Shown here: positions 9,101 to 14,082 of the stretch, one piece after another
Position numbering within the stretch: position 1 is the stretch's first letter
Layout: the number at the start of each line of letters is the position of its first letter
DNA from: DASYTH01 sp035762905
Lineage (GTDB): Bacteria > Actinomycetota > Actinomycetes > Mycobacteriales > Pseudonocardiaceae
Assembly: GCF_035762905.1 (NCBI RefSeq)
Contig: NZ_DASUCC010000092.1
Coordinates: forward strand, 1-14,082
DNA: 14,082 nucleotides
Direction: 5' to 3'
The notes under the pieces: generated by a model
What the model saw: the letters and a program-made list of their open reading frames with translations, nothing else
Database searches by the model: none
What the model was told of the DNA's origin: nothing
Translations under genes and position numbers: made by a program

Positions 9101-12100
9101 ATCTGTTGCACCAGACGGTGTTCACCCAAGCCGGCCTGTTCGCCCTCGAGGTGTCCCTGTTCCGCCTGCTGGAATCCTGGGAGATCAAGCCGGACTTCCT
9201 GCTCGGCCACTCGATCGGCGAGTTGGCCGCCGCGCACGTGGCCGGCGTGCTGTCGTTGGACGACGCCTGCACGCTGGTCGCCGTGCGCGGAAGGCTGATG
9301 CAGGCCCTGCCGACCGGTGGCGCCATGCTCGCCGTGCAGGCCACCGAAACCGAGGTCGCCGAAGCCCTCGCCGGTCTCGAGGACCGGGTGAGCATCGCCG
9401 CGGTCAACGGCCCCACCGCCGTGGTGATCTCCGGTGACGCCGACGTGATCGAGGAGTTGGCGCCGCGCTGGGCCAGGACCAAACGTCTCACCGTGTCGCA
9501 CGCGTTCCACTCGCCGCACATGGATCCGATGCTGGCCGAGTTCGCGGCGATCTGCGAGACCCTGACCTACCACCCACCCCGGATCCCCGTGGTGACCAAC
9601 GGGAATGTGGTCGACCCCGAGTACTGGGTGCGGCACGTGCGGGATGCGGTCCGGTTCGCCGACGGCCTGGCCACCCTGGATGCCAACGGTGTCACCAGGT
9701 TCGTCGAGGTGGGACCCGATGGCGTGCTGTCCGCCCTTGTCGGGGCCGGGGTCGCGATTCCCGGCATGCGTGCCGGGCGTGACGAGGTGAGCACTCTGCT
9801 CACCGCCGTGGCCACAGCCTGGGTCAACGGCGTCACCGTGGACTGGACCGCAGTGCAGCCCGGGGGACGTCCGGTCGACCTGCCCACCTATGCCTTCCAG
9901 CGCGATCGGTACTGGCTCGCGGCCGACCCGCCGGGCGGGCCCGCCGACCCCGCGGAGGCCCGGTTCTGGGCCGCCGTCGACCAGCAGGACCTCGCCGCCG
10001 TCGCGGACACGCTCAACCTGCACGCCGACAACGGGTTGAGCACGGTGCTGCCCGCCCTGTCCGCCTGGCGCCGGGACCGCACCACCCAGTCCACAGTGGA
10101 CGGCTGGCGGTACCGGATCGCCTGGACCCCGGTCCCCACCGGAACCGGCACCCCGGCCGGCACCTGGCTGGCCATCGGCACCGACGCCGCCGTGCCCGCC
10201 GCGCTGCGCGGTGCCGGTGTCGAGCTGACCGAACTGCCGGTCATCGCCGGCGAGGACCGCGCCGGCCTGGCCGACCGGCTGCGGGCCGCCGGCCCGGTGT
10301 CCGGCGTGCTGTCCCTGCCGGACCGCGACGTCGCCGACACCCTGACCCTGGTGCAGGCCATGGCCGACGCCGAACTGGACGTGCCGCTGTGGGCGCTGAC
10401 CCGGGGCGCGGTGTCGGTCGGCCGGTCCGACCCGCTGACCGACGTGCCGGCCGCGCAGGTGTGGGGCCTCGGCCGGGTCGCGGCTCTTGAGCTGCCGCAC
10501 CGGTTCGGCGGCCTGATCGACCTCCCCGGCACCCTCGACGACCGGGCCGCCGCGCGCCTGGCCGCACTGCTCGCCGACCGCGGCGAGGATCAGGTCGCGG
10601 TGCGCTCCGGCGGGGTGTTCGCCCGCCGGCTGGTCCGGGCCTCCGGCGTGGATGTGCTGCCGGGCAACGAGTGGCGGCCGACCGGTCCGGTGTTGATCAC
10701 CGGGGGCACCGGCGCGCTCGGCGGGCACATCGCCCGCTGGCTGGCCGCCCGCGGCGCCACCGAACTGATCCTGGTCTCCCGCTCCGGCCCGACCGCCCCC
10801 GGCGCGGCCGAGCTGGTCGCCGAACTGGCCGACCTCGGCGCCGACGCCACCGTCGTGGCCGCCGACATCGCCGACCGCGACGAGGTTTCCGCGCTCCTGC
10901 AAGCGCATCCGGTCACCGCCGTCGTGCACGCCGCCGGCACCACCGGCCAGATCGGGCTGACCGAGCTGACCCCCGTGGCACTGCGCGACACCCTGCGCGC
11001 CAAGGTCGATGGGGCCCAACACCTGCACGAACTGCTCGCCGACACCCCTCTGGACGCATTCGTTCTCTTCTCGTCCATCGCCGGCATCTGGGGCAGCGGC
11101 GGCCAAGCCGCCTACGCCGCAGCCAACGCCCACCTCGACGCCCTCGCCCAACACCGCACCAACCAAGGACAACCCGCCACCGCCATCGCCTGGGGACCCT
11201 GGGCCGACGCCGGCATGCTGGTCGACTTCGACGCCGAGCAGTACCTGCGCCGCCGTGGCCTGGCGCCGATGTCGCCGGCTCTCGCGGTCACCGCACTGGG
11301 CAGCGCCGTCGCCGGCGGCCAGGCCTGCCTGACCATCGCCGACATCGACTGGGAGCGGTTCGCCCCGGCGTTCACCTCCACCCGGCCCAGCCCGCTGCTC
11401 ACCGGTCTCCCCGAGGCGGCCGGCGCCGCACGCCCCGAGCCGGCCGACTCCGAGCTGGCGCACCGGCTGTCCGGCCTGTCCCCGGCCGAACGCCGGCAGG
11501 CGGTGTCCGAGCTGGTCCGCGCCGAGGCCGCCGCCGTGCTGGGGCACACCGACCCGGGCGCGGTCACCGCCGACCGGCCGTTCAAGGACATCGGCTTCGA
11601 CTCGCTCACCGCGGTCGAGCTGCGCAACCGGCTGGGCACCGCCACCGGGCTCGCGCTGCCCGCCAGCCTGGTGTTCGACTACCCGACCGCGGCGGCCGTC
11701 GCCGGACACCTCGCCGACGCACTGGCCGGGGAAACCGCTGCCGCACCGGACATTCTCCGCACCGCTGCCGCGACCGACGAGCCGATCGCGGTGGTCGCGA
11801 TGAGCTGCCGGTACCCCGGCGGCGTGACCACGCCGGAACAGCTGTGGGAGCTGGTCGCCGAGGGCCGGGACGGGATCTCCGGGTTCCCCGCCGACCGCGG
11901 CTGGGACACCACCGGCGAGGTGCCCTACACCCGGCAGGGCGGATTCGTTGCGGCCACCGGGTTCGACGCCGACCTGTTCGGCATCTCCCCGCGCGAGGCG
12001 CTGGCCATGGACCCGCAGCAGCGGCTGCTGCTGGAGTCCGCCTGGGAGCTGCTCGAGCGGGCCGGCATCGACCCGCATTCGTTGCGCGGCACGGCGACCG

Positions 12101-14082
12101 GCGTGTTCATCGGCGCCTCGGCATCCGGCTACGGCGCGGACGTGCCGGAGGAGATGGCCGGCCACGCGATGACCGGCACCTCCAACAGCGTGATCTCCGG
12201 CCGGGTGGCTTACACGTTCGGGCTGGAGGGTCCGGCGGTCACCGTGGACACCGCGTGCTCCTCGTCGCTGGTGGCCCTGCACCTCGCGGTCCAGGCGCTG
12301 CGTTCCGGGGAGTGCTCGATGGCACTGGCCGGCGGCGTGTGCGTGATGCCGACGACCGTGGTGTTCGAAGAGTTCAGCCGGCAGGGTGGGCTGGCCGCGG
12401 ACGGGCGGTGCAAGCCGTTCGCCGCCGCCGCCGACGGCACCGGCTGGTCCGAGGGCGTCGGCCTGCTGCTGGTGGAACGGCTGTCCGAGGCGCGCCGCAA
12501 CGGACACCGGGTGCTGGCCGTGGTACGTGGCACCGCGATCAACTCCGACGGCGCGTCCAACGGTCTCACCGCGCCGAACGGGCCGGCGCAGCAGCGGGTG
12601 ATCCGCGCCGCGCTGCACAATGCCGGACTGGCACCGTCCGATGTGGACGTGGTGGAGGGTCACGGCACCGGCACCGTGCTCGGCGACCCGATCGAGGCCA
12701 CCGCGCTGCTGGCCAGCTACGGCCGGGACCGGGACCGGCCGCTGTGGCTGGGTTCGCTGAAGTCCAACATCGGGCACACGCAGGCCGCCGCCGGGGTGGC
12801 CGGGGTGCTCAAGATGATCATGGCGATGCGGCACGGAGTCCTGCCGCGCACCCTGCACGTGGACCAGCCGTCCCCGCACGTCGACTGGTCGGCCGGCAAT
12901 GTCGCACTGCTCACCGAGGCCCGGCCCTGGGACGTCGACCGGCCCCGCCGGGCCGGCGTGTCCTCGTTCGGCATCAGCGGAACCAACGCGCACGCGATCA
13001 TCGAGCAGGCGCCCGAACCCGATACCGCTCGGGTCGCGGGTCCCGAGCCGGTCCTGGTGCCCTTGGTGCTGTCCGCGCAGTCGCCGGCCGCGTTGCGCGA
13101 GCAGGCCGAGCGACTGGCCGCCGTCGTGCCCGAACTGCCCGCCGCCGCCGTCGGAGCGGCGCTGGCCACCGGCCGGGCCGCGCTGGCCCACCGAGCCGTC
13201 ATCCTGGACCCCACCCACCTGTCCGACCTGTCCGGTCCAGGCGTCGTGCGCGGCGTGGTCTCCGAGGGCCGCACCGCGTTCCTGTTCACCGGCCAGGGAT
13301 CGCAACGGGTCGGCATGGGCCGCGACTTGTACGAGACCTACCCGGTGTTCGCCGACGCCCTGGACGCGGTCTGCGCCCGTCTCGACACCCAGCTGGACCA
13401 CCCACTCCGGCAGGTCCTGTTCACCCACCCGGACCTGCTGAACCAGACCGTGTACACCCAGGCCGGGTTGTTCGCCCTCGAGGTGGCGCTGTTCCGCCTG
13501 TTGGAGTCCTGGGGTGTCACTCCGGATTTCCTGTTGGGGCATTCGATCGGTGAGTTGGCTGCCACATACGTGGCAGGCGTCCTGTCCTTGGACGATGTCT
13601 GCGTTCTTGTCGCTGCCCGCGGAAGGTTGATGCAGGCGCTGCCCACCGGCGGGGCGATGCTGGCCATACAGGCGACCGAGGCCGAGGTCATCGAAGCGAT
13701 CGCCGGACTCGAGGACCGGGTGAGCATCGCGGCGGTCAACGGCCCGGCCTCGGTGGTGATCTCCGGCGACGTCGAGGTGATCGAGGAGCTGGCGCCGCGC
13801 TGGGCCAAGTCCAAGCGCCTGACCGTCTCGCACGCGTTCCATTCGCCGCACATGGACCCGATGCTGGCCGAGTTCCGCGCCGTGGCCGAAACCCTGACCT
13901 ACCACTCACCCCGGATCCCGGTGGTGACCTCCGGTGACATCACCGACCCGGAGTACTGGGTGCGGCACGTCCGCGACGCGGTCCGGTTCGCCGACGGCCT
14001 CACCACGTTGCAGGGCAACGGGGTCACCCGGTTCCTCGAGCTGGGCCCGGACGGCGTGCTGTCGGCCATGGTCGGCGACGGG
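1..14082 (+). CDS. Modular type I polyketide synthase, internal fragment open at both ends (partial AT, DH, KR, ACP | KS, AT, DH, KR, ACP | KS, AT, KR, ACP | KS, partial AT)
   Basis: Frame 1 reads without a stop through the whole window (4694 codons) and translates to a continuous series of PKS domains in canonical order. It is a cytosolic assembly-line enzyme that elongates an acyl thioester by decarboxylative condensation with malonyl units and adjusts each beta-keto group. Visible hallmarks are three KS active sites (VDTACSSS), three AT active sites (GHSIGE), two DH signatures, three NADPH-binding KR cores (TGGTG) and three ACP serine sites (GFDSL). The protein enters the window at the end of an AT and leaves it inside an AT, so it spans at least four modules and both termini lie outside. 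No internal start, stop, frameshift or docking region was seen, and I noticed no in-frame TTA codon. The family assignment is secure; the product and gene name are not determinable here. Confidence 0.98.
184..975 (+). other. Module A: dehydratase (DH) domain, apparently active
   Basis: This domain removes water from the beta-hydroxyacyl-ACP made by the KR of the same module to give an alpha,beta-double bond. It is a double-hotdog fold of about 260 residues. The first-hotdog signature HxxxGxxxxP is intact (His96, Gly100, Pro105; bases 286-315). The second catalytic residue is present in LHPALLDAALH (Asp255, with His259 completing DxxxH). The supporting motifs YGPAF (637-651) and LPFAW are also present. 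One small departure is PSTAF where PGTAF is usual, just after the signature proline. Since all recognised catalytic residues are present and the partner KR is B-type, a trans double bond is expected (inference). Confidence 0.93.
1003..2190 (+). other. Module A: ketoreductase (KR) domain, B-type
   Basis: This NADPH-dependent short-chain reductase reduces the beta-keto group to a hydroxyl. The structural subdomain spans about 1003-1440 and the catalytic subdomain about 1441-2190. About 157 residues separate the start of the domain from the nucleotide-binding TGGTGTLG (1474-1497), too few for an inserted enoylreductase, so this module stops at the alkene. The catalytic set is complete: Lys596, Ser620, Tyr633 and Asn637, with the standard Ser-to-Tyr spacing of 13. 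The B-type marker appears as TDD (1726-1734) in place of LDD, keeping both aspartates, and the B-type Pro and Asn fall 5 and 1 residues before the Tyr (Pro628, Asn632). By the known KR rules this gives a D-configured (3R) hydroxyl, the normal substrate for trans dehydration. The lysine context is DPKAGAA rather than the common RPKVDAA. Confidence 0.94.
2281..2520 (+). other. Module A: acyl carrier protein (ACP)
   Basis: This is a four-helix carrier domain of about 80 residues. The phosphopantetheine attachment serine is Ser797 (bases 2389-2391) within DIGFDSLTAVELRNR, followed by FDYPTPAALVAFL of the last helix. It carries the chain as it is modified by the DH and KR and hands it to the KS of module B, 15 residues downstream on the same polypeptide. 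Nothing looks degenerate. Confidence 0.96.
2566..3822 (+). other. Module B: ketosynthase (KS) domain, active
   Basis: This thiolase-fold condensing enzyme accepts the acyl chain from the module A ACP and condenses it with malonyl on its own ACP. It begins at DPIAIVSMACRYPGG and ends at GTNAHAIIEQAP, about 419 residues. The Cys-His-His triad is present: Cys1022 in VDTACSSSLVALH (3064-3066), His1157 in EAHGTGT (3469-3471) and His1195 in KSNVGHT (3583-3585). Cys at the nucleophile position means this is an extending KS, not a KSQ loading domain. The loop between DRGWD and GGFLYD is 13 residues, shorter than the roughly 19-residue DPDPDAPG-type loop usual in actinomycete cis-AT KSs. A 60-base block (2854-2913) is identical to the module C KS. 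Confidence 0.96.
2854..2913 (+). repeat. 60-base perfect repeat in KS, copy 1 (module B)
   Basis: This block encodes ERAGIDPLSLRGTPTGVFVG and is identical base for base to 7714-7773 in module C, at a spacing of 4860 bases. The module D counterpart (from about 12054) has several differences. Identity includes synonymous positions, which suggests recent duplication or gene conversion rather than protein constraint alone. Confidence 0.9.
4053..4099 (+). repeat. 47-base perfect repeat at the AT start, copy 1 (module B)
   Basis: This block encodes AFLFTGQGSQRAGMG and is identical to 8943-8989 at a spacing of 4890 bases. The module D version, from about 13277, differs in its second half. It marks the same close relationship of modules B and C as the KS repeat. 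Confidence 0.88.
4449..4508 (+). repeat. 60-base perfect repeat in AT, copy 1 (module B)
   Basis: This block encodes ATETEVAEALAGLEDRVSIA and is identical to 9339-9398 in module C, including synonymous sites. The module D counterpart (about 13671-13730) shares only its last part. Confidence 0.9.
5080..5892 (+). other. Module B: dehydratase (DH) domain with Gly-to-Asp change in the signature motif
   Basis: This double-hotdog dehydratase acts on the module B beta-hydroxy intermediate. The catalytic His1727 (5179-5181) and Pro1736 (5206-5208) of HxxxGxxxxP are present, but the glycine is replaced by Asp1731 (5191-5193), giving HAVHDTVLLPGTAF. The second catalytic residue is Asp1890 in LHPALLDATLH (5668-5670), with the paired His1894. 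YGPVF (from 5545) and LPFVWSGV are intact. Both catalytic residues remain and the fold is full length, so I favour an active domain that adds a second conjugated double bond. The altered glycine keeps reduced or absent activity open; if inactive, this module would leave a D-hydroxyl. Confidence 0.88.
5923..7075 (+). other. Module B: ketoreductase (KR) domain, atypical B-type
   Basis: This NADPH-dependent reductase makes the hydroxyl used by the module B DH. TGGTGTLG is at 6352-6375, and the catalytic residues Lys2222, Ser2246, Tyr2259 and Asn2263 are all present with correct spacing. The stereochemical motif reads ADD (6604-6612) for LDD, and Asn2258 before the Tyr is kept, so it is most likely B-type. 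Two positions differ from the norm: Ala2254 where B-type KRs usually have Pro, and VVQCAG where VVHAAG is common. The structural subdomain is about 11 residues shorter than in module A between the RGA strand and GLVRSAQ. No enoylreductase fits between the structural and catalytic halves (about 143 residues to TGGTG). Confidence 0.92.
7141..7380 (+). other. Module B: acyl carrier protein (ACP)
   Basis: The phosphopantetheine serine is Ser2418 (7252-7254) in DLGFDSLTAVELRNR, followed by FDYPTPAALVEFL. Size and motif are normal. After module B has acted, the inferred chain on this ACP ends in a conjugated diene thioester. A short linker (7381-7422) leads directly to the module C KS, so transfer is within the same polypeptide. 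Confidence 0.96.
7423..8682 (+). other. Module C: ketosynthase (KS) domain, active
   Basis: This is an extending KS of about 420 residues, from DEPVAIVGMACRYPGG to GTNAHAIIEQAP. The triad is Cys2642 in VDTACSSSLVALH (7924-7926), His2777 in EAHGTGT (8329-8331) and His2815 in KSNIGHT (8443-8445). Its substrate from module B is inferred to be a dienoyl thioester. As in the other two KSs, the DRGWD-to-GGF loop is short (13 residues). It is very close to the module B KS at the nucleotide level; 7714-7773 is identical to 2854-2913. Confidence 0.96.
7714..7773 (+). repeat. 60-base perfect repeat in KS, copy 2 (module C)
   Basis: This is the partner of 2854-2913. The sequences flanking the block diverge at the next base on each side (cttgag against ctcgag upstream; ggcttc against ggcgcc downstream). 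Confidence 0.9.
8943..8989 (+). repeat. 47-base perfect repeat at the AT start, copy 2 (module C)
   Basis: This is the partner of 4053-4099. The spacing of 4890 bases, against 4860 for the KS repeat, reflects the 30-base longer KS-AT linker of module C. Confidence 0.88.
9339..9398 (+). repeat. 60-base perfect repeat in AT, copy 2 (module C)
   Basis: This is the partner of 4449-4508, lying between the GHSIGE serine and the HAFH motif of the module C AT. Confidence 0.9.
9943..11400 (+). other. Module C: ketoreductase (KR) domain, A1-type, with N-terminal dimerization element and no DH
   Basis: No DH lies between AT and KR. The helix AEARFWAAVDQQDLAAV starting near 9955 resembles the dimerization element that often precedes the KR in DH-lacking modules. 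The structural subdomain follows from about 10099, and TGGTGALG (10699-10722) binds NADPH. Catalytic residues Lys3668, Ser3692, Tyr3705 and Asn3709 are in place. The LDD position reads TGQ (10942-10950), so the B-type marker is absent, and the A-type Trp3697 is exactly eight residues before the Tyr. The residue three before the Tyr is Gln, not His, so the class is A1. Known rules then predict an L-configured hydroxyl that is kept, since no dehydratase follows. Bases about 11000-11210 use codons unlike the rest of the gene. Confidence 0.93.
11479..11730 (+). other. Module C: acyl carrier protein (ACP)
   Basis: The attachment serine is Ser3868 (11602-11604) in DIGFDSLTAVELRNR, with FDYPTAAAVAGHLADAL at the end. 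The last helix differs from the ACPs of modules A and B (AAAVAGHL against PAALVEFL-like), in keeping with module C carrying a different reductive segment. The domain looks functional and should hold a beta-hydroxy thioester before passing it to module D. Confidence 0.96.
11776..13014 (+). other. Module D: ketosynthase (KS) domain, active
   Basis: This extending KS of about 413 residues begins at DEPIAVVAMSCRYPGG and ends at GTNAHAIIEQAP. The triad is Cys4086 in VDTACSSSLVALH (12256-12258), His4221 (12661-12663) and His4259 in KSNIGHT (12775-12777). The first His motif reads EGHGTGT instead of EAHGTGT; the His itself is kept. The DRGWD-to-GGF loop is only 10 residues, the shortest of the three KSs here. 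It is the most divergent KS of the window and would accept a beta-hydroxyacyl chain from module C. Confidence 0.95.
13015..14082 (+). other. Module D: KS-AT linker and malonyl-CoA acyltransferase (AT), cut by the window end
   Basis: The AT core starts at TAFLFTGQGSQRVGMG (13273) and runs off the end of the window near ELGPDGVLSAMVGDG, shortly before the post-AT linker. Ser4515 of GHSIGE (13543-13545) and His4614 of HAFH (13831-13842) give a malonyl-CoA prediction. Downstream of the nucleophile it reads AATYVAG where the other two ATs have AAAHVAG. The surrounding codons (13501-13640) are rich in T- and A-ending choices. The reductive domains of module D are not in the window, so its oxidation state is unknown. 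Confidence 0.94.

Larger units (their letters stand above)
8683..9915 (+). other. Module C: KS-AT linker, malonyl-CoA acyltransferase (AT) and post-AT linker
   Basis: The AT core begins at about 8941 (VAFLFTGQGSQRAGMG). The nucleophile Ser3071 lies in GHSIGE (9211-9213) and His3170 ends HAFH (9499-9510), so malonyl-CoA is the predicted extender. The core is nearly a copy of the module B AT (identical over 8943-8989 and 9339-9398). The post-AT tail (VDWTAVQPGG, PVDLPTYAFQRDRYW, ending at 9915) instead follows the module A tail at 1-165. That mosaic pattern suggests recombination between modules (inference). The KS-AT linker contains WLWSAR where WVLSAR-like sequences are usual. Confidence 0.95.

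Noticed and set aside
9916..10098. Possible DH remnant in module C
   Set aside because: The stretch is too short for a DH, lacks HxxxGxxxxP and the catalytic Asp, and reads as the KR dimerization helix typical of DH-less modules.
12658..12681. EGHGTGT in the module D KS as a sign of inactivation
   Set aside because: The catalytic His4221 is kept; an Ala-to-Gly change next to it does not remove any triad residue.
7306..13905. Antisense ORF of about 2199 codons
   Set aside because: It lies opposite the PKS and translates to low-complexity Gly/Arg/Gln/His/Val-rich sequence with the same pattern repeated per module. It is a by-product of G/C third positions and has no recognisable domain.
1..14082. 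Thioesterase, docking domains, loading module, promoters, terminators, CRISPR, IS elements or RNA genes
   Set aside because: All bases belong to the continuous PKS frame; no motif for any of these was seen, and the window does not reach either gene end.

Overview
The window is very GC-rich. Reading frame 1 on the + strand stays open from base 1 to base 14082 (4694 codons, no in-frame stop), and it encodes the interior of one giant modular type I polyketide synthase (PKS). Neither the start nor the end of the gene is present. Codon choice (mostly G/C third positions) and domain style (KS-AT-(DH)-KR-ACP, cis-acting ATs) point to an actinomycete, for example Streptomyces or a member of the Pseudonocardiaceae. 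I cannot name the genus or the product from this segment. The true gene has no start or stop codon inside the window, so a start-to-stop ORF search misses it; the long ORFs in other frames and on the other strand are composition shadows.

Layout, with modules lettered locally because the position in the real assembly line is unknown. Module A (1-2520) is partial: post-AT tail, DH, KR, ACP. Module B (2566-7380) is complete: KS, AT, DH, KR, ACP. Module C (7423-11730) is complete and has no DH: KS, AT, KR, ACP. Module D (11776-14082) is partial: KS and most of an AT. There is no intergenic DNA, promoter, terminator, RNA gene or mobile element. No docking domain, loading domain, ER or thioesterase lies in the window.

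How the parts work together: all three visible AT active sites carry the malonyl-CoA signature (GHSIGE plus HAFH), so each extension adds an unbranched two-carbon unit. Modules A and B pair a DH with a B-type KR and lack an ER, so each should install a trans double bond. Module C has an A1-type KR and no DH, so it should leave an L-configured beta-hydroxyl. The inferred intermediate on the module C ACP is R-CH=CH-CH=CH-CH(OH)-CH2-CO-S-ACP, which is then passed to the module D KS. A conjugated diene next to a secondary alcohol fits a polyene or polyol macrolide, macrolactam or linear polyene; the window cannot decide between them.

I see no new kind of system here. The details that merit a second look are: a Gly-to-Asp change in the module B DH signature; an atypical module B KR; two patches of unusual codon use (module C KR core and module D AT active site); runs of perfect nucleotide identity between modules B and C; a module C AT tail that matches module A rather than B; and a shortened loop in all three KS domains.
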